Shown here: piece after piece, positions 28,431 through 37,832 of the stretch | Position numbering within the stretch: the stretch's first letter is position 1 | Layout: every line of letters starts with the position of its first letter | DNA from: Litorilituus lipolyticus | GTDB lineage: Bacteria > Pseudomonadota > Gammaproteobacteria > Enterobacterales > Alteromonadaceae | Length of the DNA stretch: 64,000 bases | Assembly (NCBI RefSeq): GCF_006439335.1 | Contig: NZ_SAWY01000036.1 | Location: 124,356 to 188,355 of the forward strand | Direction: 5' to 3' | Notes under the pieces: generated by a model | What the model was told of the DNA's origin: nothing | Seen by the model: the letters and a program-made list of their open reading frames with translations, nothing else | Database searches by the model: none | Program-made: the position numbers and the translations under genes

Positions 28431-30008
28431 TTATTTTGCTCTAAAACCAATTCTAAAACCGCCCCAATGTTTACCATTTACGAAGATGGGCGCGGAAACA
28501 TCGTGCATGATTTCACCGGTATCGCGTTTGTAGGTTTGTAATAGGAACTTATCTTTATTTTTAGCACAACGTATGCCTGTAGGGTCATCAAATAATCGCT
28601 TAGTGCGATTGTTAACAACATCTATTGCAGGGTCGCCAGTTAATGGTTTAGAAAAACACTGATTATGGGTAGGGAAGTAGCCATTAATATCAACAGCACC
28701 AGCATAAATCATTTCTTTAAATTCAATTAATAAAGGTTCTTGAATTGTCGGCAAATATTGATCAGTGAATTTATCAAATCTTGTTGTATATTTAGCGGGA
28801 ACTGATGAGCCTAATGGTTTGTAATTGAAATCAAATAAGGCATCTGTAGATATTTGGTTACTGATAATTTTTTCTTCAAATAAAGCACTAACATTGTTCG
28901 CAGCTTGTTGAGCTTGCTGGCACATCGTACTGATGAGTGAGCCTTCATCATGATCAGATAATTGGAGGAAAATTGCTTCAGTATTATGCGATAAACTTGC
29001 TGCTTGGGTAGATATTTTGGCAGTTTGCTCACTTTTATCAATTAAAAAGTCATGTAAGTTAACAACCGAGGAAGAAATTTCTTCGGCGGCAGTATCTTGT
29101 TCTGCTAAAGCATGACTGATTTGTTTACTGGCGTTAGAAGAGTCAGACATTAATTGATTAATTTCTTCAAACCCATCAGATAAATCAGTCATTGTCGTTA
29201 CTACACAGTCTGTTTGCTCCACAATGGCACTCATAACCGTTGTTGTATCGCGGGTTTCGTCACCAATTTGTTGTAACATTTCACCTATTTTTGCAGTTGC
29301 ATCAGCGGTTTTGGCTGCTAATGCTCTAACTTCATCAGCAACAACGGCAAAACCACGACCTTGCTCACCTGCTCTAGCGGCTTCTATGGCGGCATTTAAC
29401 GCGAGTAAATTAGTTTGAGCAGATATACCGTCAATTACATCAGTAATACTTTGAATTTCTGCGGCTTTTGTTTCAAGAGATTGTATTTTAGTTGAGGCGC
29501 TATTAACCGCTTCATTAAGTTGGTTAACGATAGCAATATTCTCACCTAACTGTTTTGCATTTGTCGAGCTAGCTGACATTGCTTGATTAGATTGTTCAGA
29601 AGCGAGTGCAGCATTGTCATTGATTTGTTTGCTGTTAGAAGAAAGCTGACTCGCTGCAGTGGCTAATCGGTCAACATCTTCACTGGAAGTTTCGATGGCT
29701 TTACTGAGCTCTTGCAGGAAAAAGCTCACCTCTGCTGAGTTAATGGCGAGTTCGCTTGCTTGCGTAATAATAATGCTAGCTAATTGTGAATTATCACTTT
29801 CTTCTTTAATTTCTTCATCAAGTTCTTTGGGTAAAGTGCTACGAGAAAAGAACATTACTGCGAAAACTATTATCGTGCTGGTGATAAATAGGCTGGTAAG
29901 TTGCCACAGTTCGCTGGTAAAAAGGTTATGACTTAAAAAAGCAATAATGGTGACAGCAATAGCTATACCAAATGTAGAAATGAGTATTCTGCTGATATTA
30001 TTGGACAT
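28431..30008 (-). CDS. Methyl-accepting chemotaxis protein with C-terminal sensor-like domain
   Basis: A 525-residue chemoreceptor of reversed layout. Two closely spaced N-terminal membrane helices (about 8-28 and 35-55) leave no real periplasmic domain. The signalling domain follows, with tip [33 protein letters not shown] (about 205-235). The last about 150 residues form an extra cytoplasmic domain with [34 protein letters not shown] and a closing [10 protein letters not shown] have seen this tail in other marine receptors, but I know no established ligand. It is likely to sense an internal or membrane-permeant signal. A TTAGAC-ATTA-GTTGTA element lies 113 bp upstream of the start. Confidence 0.9.
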   Translation of the reverse strand: MSNNISRILISTFGIAIAVTIIAFLSHNLFTSELWQLTSLFITSTIIVFAVMFFSRSTLPKELDEEIKEESDNSQLASIIITQASELAINSAEVSFFLQELSKAIETSSEDVDRLATAASQLSSNSKQINDNAALASEQSNQAMSASSTNAKQLGENIAIVNQLNEAVNSASTKIQSLETKAAEIQSITDVIDGISAQTNLLALNAAIEAARAGEQGRGFAVVADEVRALAAKTADATAKIGEMLQQIGDETRDTTTVMSAIVEQTDCVVTTMTDLSDGFEEINQLMSDSSNASKQISHALAEQDTAAEEISSSVVNLHDFLIDKSEQTAKISTQAASLSHNTEAIFLQLSDHDEGSLISTMCQQAQQAANNVSALFEEKIISNQISTDALFDFNYKPLGSSVPAKYTTRFDKFTDQYLPTIQEPLLIEFKEMIYAGAVDINGYFPTHNQCFSKPLTGDPAIDVVNNRTKRLFDDPTGIRCAKNKDKFLLQTYKRDTGEIMHDVSAPIFVNGKHWGGFRIGFRAK

Positions 30009-30120
30009 AACTATCTACTCTTTTAATGCTGCCAGTCCTTGAAAGCAGCTGAATTTATTCCTTTTTACTTGTTATCTCAGCAGAATAACACTAAAAGTAT
30101 AGAAATAAATGATCAGGTGA

Positions 30121-30136
30121 TTAGACATTAGTTGTA
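30121..30136. promoter_or_regulatory. TTAGAC-N4-GTYTAA-like element upstream of the second chemoreceptor
   Basis: TTAGAC-ATTA-GTTGTA. One perfect half site and the conserved GT at the other, 113 bp before the receptor start. Candidate CrbR site by similarity to the other copies. Confidence 0.35.
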
Positions 30137-30181
30137 ATTTGACTGAGATCAAATTTACCCATGACTAGAAGTATAGAGGAA

Positions 30182-30212
30182 ACTGCTAAGTTAGCTATGC
30201 TCACTTAGCAGT
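30182..30212 (-). terminator. Hairpin after the esterase gene, weak terminator
   Basis: ACTGCTAAGT (30182-30191) and ACTTAGCAGT (30203-30212) form a perfect 10-bp stem 8 bp past the esterase stop codon. Leftward it is followed by TTCCTCT, a poor U-tract, so termination may be inefficient. Confidence 0.45.
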
Positions 30213-30219
30213 ATTAAGC

Positions 30220-31485
30220 CTATTTATCTGTTGCATTAATCTTTGCGTTAATGATGTTTAGCTGCCATTGCTGCGCTTTTTGTTGCATGGCTACGACTAA
30301 TGCCCTTTGATAATAATGGTGGGCGGTTTTTATATCGCCCAGATTTTCGTAGCTGTTAGCAATGCTTTTAATGTGCTCTATGACATGTTTATATTCAACT
30401 TCAACTGACTTCAATAAGGCGAGTTCAGCAGCAGGTGAGTCAAAATGACCAGCATAGCTTGCTTGCATTGAAATAAGTGAACGCTTACTTTCAGGTAGGG
30501 ATTGACTTGCTTTATTAATAAACGCCGGTAGGTTTTGTTGCTTTTTCTGGCGATAATGATTTCTCATGATCGTTTTGATGCTTGCGCTTGGTAAACTTTG
30601 TTGAAAAGAAAATTTTGTCATCACTTGTAGATAATGATTAACAATATCATCTGAGGATTTCATTGTGCTTAAGTGCTTTTCAGAGATATACCAATCATTA
30701 AATAATGTTTTTAAACTATCTCTGATTGAAATAACTCCAACTGAGTTATGGTTTTCGTCAGGGTAATGTTTGAATGACCAAGTTAAGTTTGCCGGTTGAG
30801 TTAAATCGAGCACATTAATGAAGTCATATTGACCCATTTGAGTTTCATCACCCAATGAGAGAAATAACGAAACGGGATGCTCATCATCAATACTTAACTT
30901 TTTTTTAGCATGGTTAACAATCGCGTTTTCATCCAGCCATACGGAAGGGCTAATGGCGACATAGTTATTAAACGAAGTTGGTTGTTCAATAAGTGCATTT
31001 AAAACAAAGAGTCCCCCCATTGAGTGACCAACAATAGTAGAGTGCTGCGCAGTTCTATATTTTTTGTCGATATAAGGTTGTACCTCATCAGTGAGATAGG
31101 ATAAGAACTTATTTGCTTGTCCTTTAACATTTTTATCGTGCAATGTTGAAATAGCATTAGGGGTCATATAGGTGCGATAACTTTGTGTTCCTTTATCGGC
31201 GATGCCTACTAAAATCACATCAGGAATCCGCTGACCTTTATTGGCGAGTAGATCAAGCATACCCGCAACAGCGTTAAAATTGTAATCGCCATCCATAAGG
31301 TAAATAACAGGATAAGTTGCTGTTTTATCAGCTTGATAGTTTTCAGGAAGAAGAATTTGCAATGCTCTTTCTTCACCTAATATTTGAGAATCAATTTCAA
31401 TACGTTGGCCTAGCATATTGCCAAAAGCACTAGGGGCAGTAAAAATATATAGAAAGCAAAATGATAATAATAAACGTTTTAACAT
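30220..31485 (-). CDS. Exported alpha/beta-hydrolase, putative esterase (IroE/Fes-like fold)
   Basis: A 421-residue protein when started at the ATG at 31485, where the signal peptide begins (MLKRLLLSFCFLYIFTAPS). A start 36 bp upstream would put a charged extension in front of the signal and is less likely. The putative-esterase domain (residues about 30-260) shows YPVIYLMDGDYNF, the nucleophile elbow GHSMGG, and HYPDENHNSVG with the likely catalytic His. The C-terminal 90 residues are helical, with a TPR-like NLGDIKTAHHYYQRAL repeat. Family members hydrolyse siderophore esters or small acyl esters. Nothing nearby fixes the substrate, though an iron-regulated RNA lies in the region. A terminator separates it from the upstream S9 peptidase gene. 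Confidence 0.82.
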   Translation of the reverse strand: MLKRLLLSFCFLYIFTAPSAFGNMLGQRIEIDSQILGEERALQILLPENYQADKTATYPVIYLMDGDYNFNAVAGMLDLLANKGQRIPDVILVGIADKGTQSYRTYMTPNAISTLHDKNVKGQANKFLSYLTDEVQPYIDKKYRTAQHSTIVGHSMGGLFVLNALIEQPTSFNNYVAISPSVWLDENAIVNHAKKKLSIDDEHPVSLFLSLGDETQMGQYDFINVLDLTQPANLTWSFKHYPDENHNSVGVISIRDSLKTLFNDWYISEKHLSTMKSSDDIVNHYLQVMTKFSFQQSLPSASIKTIMRNHYRQKKQQNLPAFINKASQSLPESKRSLISMQASYAGHFDSPAAELALLKSVEVEYKHVIEHIKSIANSYENLGDIKTAHHYYQRALVVAMQQKAQQWQLNIINAKINATDK

Positions 31486-31592
31486 ATAAGGTACTTTGGT
31501 CAGTTTTTTAGCGAGCAGCATATGTTAAATTTTGATGGCACGCAATTTAGCGAATATTATTGTACTTTTGTGTGTAGCTATAACTTGCCAAT

Positions 31593-31620
31593 AAAAAAGC
31601 TGTCATCAGACAGCTTTTTT
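31593..31620. terminator. Bidirectional intrinsic terminator after the S9 peptidase gene
   Basis: AAGCTGTC (31597-31604), ATCA loop, GACAGCTT (31609-31616), flanked by A and T runs on both sides. It lies 27 bp past the peptidase stop codon. Confidence 0.9.
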
Positions 31621-31646
31621 AATTTTATACAATGATATAACTTAAA

Positions 31647-33710
31647 TTAACTTTCTTTTTTAGCTTTTAAGTTTTCCGCATGCGGTAGTTCATGTGCAGG
31701 CATTTCTTTACCATCATTTTTCAGGTAATGATCCATCCAGCGCATTAAGCGTAAGCTGTAGTCATATTTTGCTGCTGCTTTACGGTTACCATGACCTTCA
31801 CCTGGGTAGTAAACTAAACGTACTGTTTTACCGCGAACTTTCATGTAGCGGTAAAGCTCCATTGATTGTGAAGGGTGAACACGTGGATCTTCTTTACCGT
31901 GCATAATTAGTAATGGTGTTTTAGATTGACCAACCCAATAAATAGGGCTGCGCTCTAAGTACCATTGCCATTTTTCCCAAGGGTAAGAACGAGCGTGAAC
32001 TAAGTGCATTTCGTTTGAAATATCAGTAGTACCAAATTTTGATAATTGGTTAGAAATACCAACAAACATAACACTCGCTGCGAAATGTTCAGTTAATTTA
32101 GTTGCACCCCAAGCTGAAGCATAGCCACCGTATGAACCGCCAGTGATACCTACTTTCTTCACGTCAACAAGACCGATATCAACTAGGTGATTTTTTAAAT
32201 CAACTAAATCATCAAATTCTTTACCTGCATAGTCGTTTTGACCTAGTTTTGAGTAATCAACGCCTTTACCTGTGCTGCCACGGTAGTTAGGGTAGAAAAC
32301 CGCATAGCCATTCGCTGCGCCTAGCTGACCAGGACGTGAATATGCAGTTACCCAGCCATCCTTGTCATGACTTTCAGGGCCACCGTGTACAGACATAATT
32401 AACGGGTAACGTTTGCCTTCTTCATGGTTAAGTGGATAAACAAGTACACCACCAATTTCAACACCATCACGCGCCTTAATGGTAATGCTTTCTTGTTTAG
32501 CAAATTTAACGTCGTTTAACCATTCGTTTGAATCAGTTAAACGTGTCGTCTTTTTACCACGCAACATGAACACTTCATTTGGATGATTGGCAGTATTACC
32601 TCGTAATGCTACCGTTTTATCTGAATCTGAAATGCTTAAATTACCAGCGATGAACTTGCCACCTTTAACAACGGTTTTGTATTTAGTTAAGCTAGCTTTA
32701 ATTTTGCCGACGATAGATTGCGTATCGATATTACCAATGAAGTATAATTCGTTGCGCTTATTTGCCCATTCAATGTCGCTTACATGGCCCATGAAATTTG
32801 GTAACCATTCCTTGATTTTACCTGTATTTGTTTCAGCAAGGTAAAGTCTGCCAGTCGCAGGGTCGTGCTTGTCTTGAGCACCTAAAATAGCTATGTATTG
32901 ACCGTCATGAGAGAATTCAGCTGTGCCAAGCTTACCTTCAGTTGCAAAAGACGTAGTAATACTTTGCTTTTCAACGTCAACTAAGTGCCACTGTGAACGC
33001 ATGTATTGATCATCGATAAGAGCACTTGGCTGTGTTTTAACCAATAAGTTCTTACCTGAAGGAGAAAAGTGAACGCCTGAAACGTAATCTTTAATATCCC
33101 ACGCCGTTGGTGTTAAAGGCTTATCTGCTTTTGCTAAGTCAACAACATATAGGTATTGGTCTGTTAAATCTTCTTCATAAACTTCTGCTTTAAAGCCGAG
33201 ATCTTTCAATTTTTTAATTGATTTATCTTTGGCTTTTTTCGCTAAAATAGCGACTTGTTTGTTGTCTTCGCTTAAGGTGTAATAGTTAACACTTGTGTTC
33301 TTTAAGCCGATAAGCTTCTGTGCTTCACCGCCATCTGAAGCGATTTGATATAAAGCGGTGTGTTTGTCGCCTTTCATCTTCGCTAAAAAGTAAATGAAAG
33401 CACCGTCATGTGACCATTGGATATTGCGGATATTCACTTTACCCGTGATGAAAGGGCGCTCAACACCTTTGTCATCAACTAAGTATAATTCACCCCAGTT
33501 CTTGCCGTCTTTTTCAACGTAAATTTCACGTGGAATTGAGCGAGTAAAAGCGATGCTTTCGCCGTCAGGGCTTACTTGCACTTGACCTACACTTTGTAAA
33601 GTCGCTAAGTTTTCAGCAGTAATGGTATTTTCAGCTGCTAAGGCAGAGTAACTAAGTAAGCCTAATCCTAATGCTAGGGCTTGCTTAATTGATTTCATCT
33701 TCAATTTCAT
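31647..33710 (-). CDS. S9 family prolyl oligopeptidase-type peptidase, secreted
   Basis: Serine peptidase of 687 residues with a signal peptide (KQALALGLGLLSYSALA). It starts at the ATG at 33710, which has AGGA six bases upstream. A longer frame would place 17 odd residues before the signal. The N-terminal half is a beta-propeller with WD40-like PD40 strands (VQVSPDGESIAFTRS, IQWSHDGAFIYFLAK, GVHFSPSGKNLLVK). The C-terminal catalytic domain has HGGPESHD, the nucleophile S526 in GGSYGGYAS, Asp in GKEDPRVHP and His in PGEGHGNRK. It degrades short peptides in the periplasm. A 10-bp inverted repeat sits in its leader. Confidence 0.93.
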   Translation of the reverse strand: MKLKMKSIKQALALGLGLLSYSALAAENTITAENLATLQSVGQVQVSPDGESIAFTRSIPREIYVEKDGKNWGELYLVDDKGVERPFITGKVNIRNIQWSHDGAFIYFLAKMKGDKHTALYQIASDGGEAQKLIGLKNTSVNYYTLSEDNKQVAILAKKAKDKSIKKLKDLGFKAEVYEEDLTDQYLYVVDLAKADKPLTPTAWDIKDYVSGVHFSPSGKNLLVKTQPSALIDDQYMRSQWHLVDVEKQSITTSFATEGKLGTAEFSHDGQYIAILGAQDKHDPATGRLYLAETNTGKIKEWLPNFMGHVSDIEWANKRNELYFIGNIDTQSIVGKIKASLTKYKTVVKGGKFIAGNLSISDSDKTVALRGNTANHPNEVFMLRGKKTTRLTDSNEWLNDVKFAKQESITIKARDGVEIGGVLVYPLNHEEGKRYPLIMSVHGGPESHDKDGWVTAYSRPGQLGAANGYAVFYPNYRGSTGKGVDYSKLGQNDYAGKEFDDLVDLKNHLVDIGLVDVKKVGITGGSYGGYASAWGATKLTEHFAASVMFVGISNQLSKFGTTDISNEMHLVHARSYPWEKWQWYLERSPIYWVGQSKTPLLIMHGKEDPRVHPSQSMELYRYMKVRGKTVRLVYYPGEGHGNRKAAAKYDYSLRLMRWMDHYLKNDGKEMPAHELPHAENLKAKKES

Positions 33711-34046
33711 TTGAGTTCCTATTCTTTGTCCTAGTAAACAATCTAATGTATTAACCATCATGTTGTAATGACCCCTTACATTAGATCACGGGAAATCCTA
33801 GTAAAGTACCCCTTGATTTTATGTGTTTTTAGCAAGCAAACCAATAAAGAATTCTAATAATTCGATAAATGGAGATAAAATTGAGACTAAATAGACATTT
33901 GTAGCCTTATGTAATAATCAACTATATAACTAGCTTGTGCTTTCATGAGAATTATTGATTTGCACTACTTAATAAGAAAACAAAGGTTTTATTTTTTAAC
34001 CACTTGGTTATACTAAATTTATAAATAGCTTTTCTACAGTGGATAT
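33711..34046. other. Divergent intergenic region with a 10-bp inverted repeat
   Basis: Between the S9 peptidase and the binding-protein gene. It holds the inverted repeat at 33741-33786 and a possible -10 TATACT near 34012. A weak TAGAC-N4-GT match occurs at 33892. No gene or known RNA was recognised. Confidence 0.4.
33741..33786. repeat. Long-spaced inverted repeat in the S9 peptidase leader
   Basis: ATCTAATGTA (33741-33750) and TACATTAGAT (33777-33786) are exact reverse complements separated by 26 bp. They start 31 bp upstream of the peptidase ATG. It could be an operator with two half sites or a stem-loop in the mRNA leader. Confidence 0.45.
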
Positions 34047-34796
34047 ATGTTGAGATTTTTACAAGGAATTTTGTTTTGCATGTTGTTCAGTGCATCATTT
34101 CAACTGTTTGCAAAGCAAGAGTTAAAGATAGGTGTTGGCAATTTTCCCCCTTTTTTTGTTGAGGAAGATCAGTCTGGACTCTTTCTTGAAATTACAGAAG
34201 CTATTTTTGAAAAATTACCTGAATACCAAGTCAAATTTATTTTTATGAGTAATAGCCGCTTAGCTCATGAAATTAATTCGGGCAAATTACTGGATGTAGC
34301 ATGCAATATTTTTGCTGGCTCTGAGGTCAAAGGCCACCTTTCTAAACCAATATTCAGGTATACCGATGTAGCGGTAACTCAAAAGAGCAAAAACCTTGTA
34401 ATTGAGCAAGTATCTGATTTGAAAAACTTGTCTATTGCTGCATATCAAGGAGCAAAAGAGTTACTTGGCAAAGAGCTAGATATTATTGCCAAAAATAATC
34501 CTAATTATGCTGAATACTCACACCCGAAAGAGACGACTTATTTATTGGCAACGGGTAAAAAGCAAGTGCGAATAGGTGATATTAATATCTTCTTATACGA
34601 CCTAACCCATAAACAATACAGCAATGGCATGAATATAAAGAGAAATGACTTTACTATTCATCGACTTTGGCCTGATGTATACAGTCATATGGCTTTTAAA
34701 GATGAAGCTTTGAGAAATACAGTTGATAAGATCATCACGGAGTTATCTACAGCAGGCGTGTTTGAACAAATATACGATAAATATCATATAAATTAG
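34047..34796 (+). CDS. Periplasmic solute-binding-like protein (SBP family 3)
   Basis: A 249-residue exported protein with a signal peptide of about 23 residues (LFCMLFSASFQLFAK). A compact amino-acid-type binding fold follows: LKIGVGNFPPFFVEEDQSGLFLEITEAI, a second-lobe SDLKNLSIAAYQGAKELLG, and a C-terminal helix ending FEQIYDKYHIN. No permease or ATPase is adjacent. It is divergent from the S9 peptidase gene and converges with a barrel-protein gene. Like the protein at 9226-10137 it is probably a stand-alone sensor or binding protein. The ligand is unknown. Confidence 0.8.
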   Translation: MLRFLQGILFCMLFSASFQLFAKQELKIGVGNFPPFFVEEDQSGLFLEITEAIFEKLPEYQVKFIFMSNSRLAHEINSGKLLDVACNIFAGSEVKGHLSKPIFRYTDVAVTQKSKNLVIEQVSDLKNLSIAAYQGAKELLGKELDIIAKNNPNYAEYSHPKETTYLLATGKKQVRIGDINIFLYDLTHKQYSNGMNIKRNDFTIHRLWPDVYSHMAFKDEALRNTVDKIITELSTAGVFEQIYDKYHIN

Positions 34797-34876
34797 TTGT
34801 TTATCATTTGGTTCACTGATTTGTTCGCAACAAAACGAATAAATACAACGCTGGTGATTTAATCGCAAAGAAAGCT

Positions 34877-35437
34877 TTAAAACATATAGCTGAAATTCAA
34901 AGTATAATTTGTTGCCGCTATATCACCCATTGATAATCGCTTAGCTTCAAAAGCAAAACCAACACCATTAAAAGCACGCACTTCAAATCCAGCGGCAAAT
35001 AATGCCCCGACACCATTCTCCGAAATTTTGGCGCGATATTCACCACTAAACTCAGACTGATAATAATTGGCGCCAATCTTGCCAAACATAGACCAACGAT
35101 TACTTAATGGAATAGAGCCTTTTAGATTTAATAGATAGCTTTTGTATTTTATTTTCCGATAAAGATTGGTATCTGCTACACATTGTATTGCGCAACCAAT
35201 ACTATCCCCTTCAGATATTCCGGCATTAATAGTCCAGTTTGTATCATATTTATAACCGTAATAAATACCAGAGGAAATCTCGTTATCATCCTGCTCTATA
35301 GGTAAATCGGTAGTAATTTTACCAACGCCTAAGTTTATGCCGATGATATGATGTTTTCCAAGGGTACTTATGTTCTCGGTGGCGAAACATGGCTGCATTA
35401 ACATCCATAAAAGTACAGTGAGTATAATTTGTTTCAT
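34877..35437 (-). CDS. Small outer-membrane beta-barrel protein
   Basis: A 186-residue exported protein with a signal peptide (residues 1-19, ending PCFA). The predicted eight-stranded barrel is of the OmpA-like or OmpW-like 'outer membrane beta-barrel domain' type. It shows IIGINLGVGKI, SGIYYGYKYDTNWTINAG, RWSMFGKIGANYYQSEF, and a last strand ending NFSYMF with the expected terminal Phe. Two Cys in GCAIQC could form a loop disulfide. No specific function can be given. It is monocistronic by spacing. Confidence 0.7.
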   Translation of the reverse strand: MKQIILTVLLWMLMQPCFATENISTLGKHHIIGINLGVGKITTDLPIEQDDNEISSGIYYGYKYDTNWTINAGISEGDSIGCAIQCVADTNLYRKIKYKSYLLNLKGSIPLSNRWSMFGKIGANYYQSEFSGEYRAKISENGVGALFAAGFEVRAFNGVGFAFEAKRLSMGDIAATNYTLNFSYMF

Positions 35438-35652
35438 CTATTTCCCTATTGATAAAATAATGTGCTATGAACTGGTAGCTTTTGCAGTTATTCGTTTTAG
35501 TTATCAGTTCTTAGTTACCAGATAATGGGCATTATACTAAAGACATGATAAATCGAGTGCAATACTAATTTCTTTTATAAAATTAGTTGGTTAGTTAATA
35601 TGAAAGCGTTGTTATCTCAGTTTGTGCTGAGGTGGGTACAATGATAACTGGT

Positions 35653-35682
35653 AAAAGATAGCCGCCAATAATTATGGCGGCT
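35653..35682 (-). terminator. Intrinsic terminator after the M17 aminopeptidase gene
   Basis: Read leftward, AGCCGCCA pairs with TGGCGGCT across a 7-nt AT loop, then ATCTTTT. The U-tract is short. Confidence 0.6.
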
Positions 35683-35707
35683 TGTAGAAGGCTAAAGCGC
35701 TTTAGCT

Positions 35708-37072
35708 CTATTTAAAGCGCTGTTCTAGATAATCAAACACGGCGCGAACACCAAAAGCTTCACCACCTAGTGGACGACCCGATTGTTGGCGAATATTAAA
35801 CGCCATTACATCAAAGTGAACCCAATCAGTATCTTTATTCACAAAGTCTTGTAAGTAAAGTGCGGCAGTAATTGCACCACCAAACGGAACCGTTGCACAG
35901 TTAGTCATATCTGCAACGGTACTTTTCAATAAGTCACGGTAAGGGGTATACAGTGGCATACGCCATACTGGGTCAGTGTTTTTGCTACCAGCTAAGGTAA
36001 TACCTGCAGCAACTTCATCGCTGGTTGAGAAAAATCCAGGCAGTTCAACACCTAAAGCAACACGCATAGCGCCTGTTAAGGTGGCAAAATCTATGATTAA
36101 GTCTGGGTTATCATTTTCTGCTTCTGCTAAGGCATCACATAATACTAAGCGGCCTTCAGCATCGGTATTATCAATTTCTACACTAATTCCTTTACGTGTA
36201 ACAACAACATCACCCGGGCGAAGTGCATTACCTGATACGGCATTTTCTACCGCTGGAATTAATACTCGTAAGTTAATAGGCAATTTAGTTGCCATAATTA
36301 ATCGCGCTAAACCTAGAACATGAGCAGAACCACCCATATCTTTTTTCATATTGCGCATTCCGGCGGCAGGTTTTACATCTAGACCACCACTATCAAAACA
36401 AACACCTTTACCCACTAAGGTTACTTTAGGGTGGTTGGTGTCACCCCAAGTTAAATCAATCAATCGTGGTGCATGAACACTAGCGCGACCAACAGCATGA
36501 ATGGTTGGGTAGTTCTGTTCTAATAATTCATCACCGATAGTGTGTTTAACATTGCCACCAAACTCATCAACTAAATCTTGTGCTGCATGTGCTAAATCTT
36601 CAGGCATCATATCGGCAGCGGGTGTGTTGACAAGATCACGGACTAAGCTCGTTGCTTGTACGTAATTGATTGCTGCGTCGACGGTTTGTTGATTATTGAT
36701 AGATAATATCGGTAACGTCTTTTCATTCTTTTTGCTGAGGTATCTATCAAATTGATATGCACCTATTAACCAAGCAAAACAAATTGCTGGATGATTTTTC
36801 TCATCAGCATTTAAATGGTAGTTTCCACTAGGTAATTGATTGATTAAATCACCACAGGAAAAGTAGTGGCTAGCATCACTGACCACAAATAATGCTTGTG
36901 TTAATTCACCGGCCTCATTAGGAAAAATGGCCAAGCCATCGCCAGTGTAATTAATATTTTTTAACCAGTTTTGGCTAGCTTGATCTTGTTTTGCTAACCA
37001 ATCGTTATATTCTGATTTCTCGATAACTGAAAGTGGCGTGCCTTGGCTACCTGCAATAAGTAAGTTGTTCAT
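35708..37072 (-). CDS. Leucyl aminopeptidase family (M17) metallopeptidase
   Basis: Cytoplasmic dinuclear-metal aminopeptidase that removes N-terminal residues from peptides. It has 454 residues with the family signature NTDAEGRLVLCDAL. Metal and catalytic ligands are visible in VTLVGKGVCFDSGGLDVKPAAGMRNMKKDMGG (the Lys-Asp segments). The N-terminal domain is short and divergent. That form is closer to the PepB-like or short marine M17 enzymes than to PepA, so no symbol is given. It is monocistronic between a barrel-protein gene and a lone exbD. Confidence 0.92.
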   Translation of the reverse strand: MNNLLIAGSQGTPLSVIEKSEYNDWLAKQDQASQNWLKNINYTGDGLAIFPNEAGELTQALFVVSDASHYFSCGDLINQLPSGNYHLNADEKNHPAICFAWLIGAYQFDRYLSKKNEKTLPILSINNQQTVDAAINYVQATSLVRDLVNTPAADMMPEDLAHAAQDLVDEFGGNVKHTIGDELLEQNYPTIHAVGRASVHAPRLIDLTWGDTNHPKVTLVGKGVCFDSGGLDVKPAAGMRNMKKDMGGSAHVLGLARLIMATKLPINLRVLIPAVENAVSGNALRPGDVVVTRKGISVEIDNTDAEGRLVLCDALAEAENDNPDLIIDFATLTGAMRVALGVELPGFFSTSDEVAAGITLAGSKNTDPVWRMPLYTPYRDLLKSTVADMTNCATVPFGGAITAALYLQDFVNKDTDWVHFDVMAFNIRQQSGRPLGGEAFGVRAVFDYLEQRFK

Positions 37073-37222
37073 GAGATTCCTTTGCTAACTTGGTGTCATT
37101 TTGTATTTATAAGTATGTCTTGATTGTAACCTAAGATAGCAAAGGAAGAGCATAATTTACTCATTTCTTTTTCAATTCTAATCAACTTTTTGTTAATTAT
37201 TCATGGCAGTTAAGTAGGTGAA

Positions 37223-37615
37223 CTATTTTCCAATGGAAATAGTTAGTTGCGAGAATTGTTTTACTTGGTCAAGTACTTGAACAACATCATTATGGTTAGT
37301 ATCAAACGCAGGGATAACGATGACCGAGTTGCTTTGATTTGTCGCGATGAAGCTCTCTATTCTGGCAGGAATTCGTTCTATATCTACTAAATCACCATTA
37401 AAAGTAGTGACACCTGATTCATTAATTTGAATTAACATGGCAGGCGCTGAAGGTGAATTTGATTTATTCATTTTTGGCCGGTTAACCATAATGCCTTCTT
37501 CCTTAATAAATGAGGTGGTCACAATAAAAAATATTAATAAAATGAAGACAATATCTAACATAGGGGTCATGTCTACTTGAGCATCTTGTTCGGTAGGTAA
37601 TTTTCTTCTTCGCAT
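37223..37615 (-). CDS. ExbD/TolR-type biopolymer transport protein, solitary
   Basis: A 130-residue inner-membrane protein with a short cytoplasmic N-terminus. A single membrane helix contains the proton-path Asp (VDMTPMLDIVFILLIFFIVTTSF). A periplasmic domain of the ExbD/TolR fold ends KQFSQLTISIGK. Normally it works with an ExbB/TolQ partner to energise TonB or TolA. No exbB, tonB or tolA lies next to it, and none would fit in the 217-bp gap upstream. It probably joins a system encoded elsewhere, or it is left from a broken cluster. An inverted repeat lies about 50 bp upstream of its start. Confidence 0.88.
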   Translation of the reverse strand: MRRRKLPTEQDAQVDMTPMLDIVFILLIFFIVTTSFIKEEGIMVNRPKMNKSNSPSAPAMLIQINESGVTTFNGDLVDIERIPARIESFIATNQSNSVIVIPAFDTNHNDVVQVLDQVKQFSQLTISIGK

Positions 37616-37661
37616 ATGTGCTTCCTTGAATTTTAATTGTAATTATTGGTAGGTATTCAAC

Positions 37662-37686
37662 TTGTCGTTTAAAAAATAAACGACAA
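37662..37686. promoter_or_regulatory. Inverted repeat upstream of exbD
   Basis: TTGTCGTTT (37662-37670), 7-bp A/T spacer, AAACGACAA (37678-37686). A perfect 9-bp palindrome about 50 bp before the exbD start. There is no U-tract in either direction, so it looks more like an operator than a terminator. Confidence 0.45.
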
Positions 37687-37832
37687 CTTCACTATGTACG
37701 AAAGATTGCGTAGAGTCAAAATTATTTACGAATTAATTCGTAGTAATGGGTCAAAAAGACTAAAAGTAGTGATAGGAAATAAAAACACAAAGAATAGAGC
37801 TACGTTGAATAAAATAGAGCTCGAAGTGAAAG

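Noticed and set aside
33891-33906. Sixth copy of the TTAGAC-N4-GTYTAA element (ATAGAC-ATTT-GTAGCC)
   Set aside because: Only TAGAC and GT match, and the second half site is lost. This is within chance expectation for AT-rich DNA.
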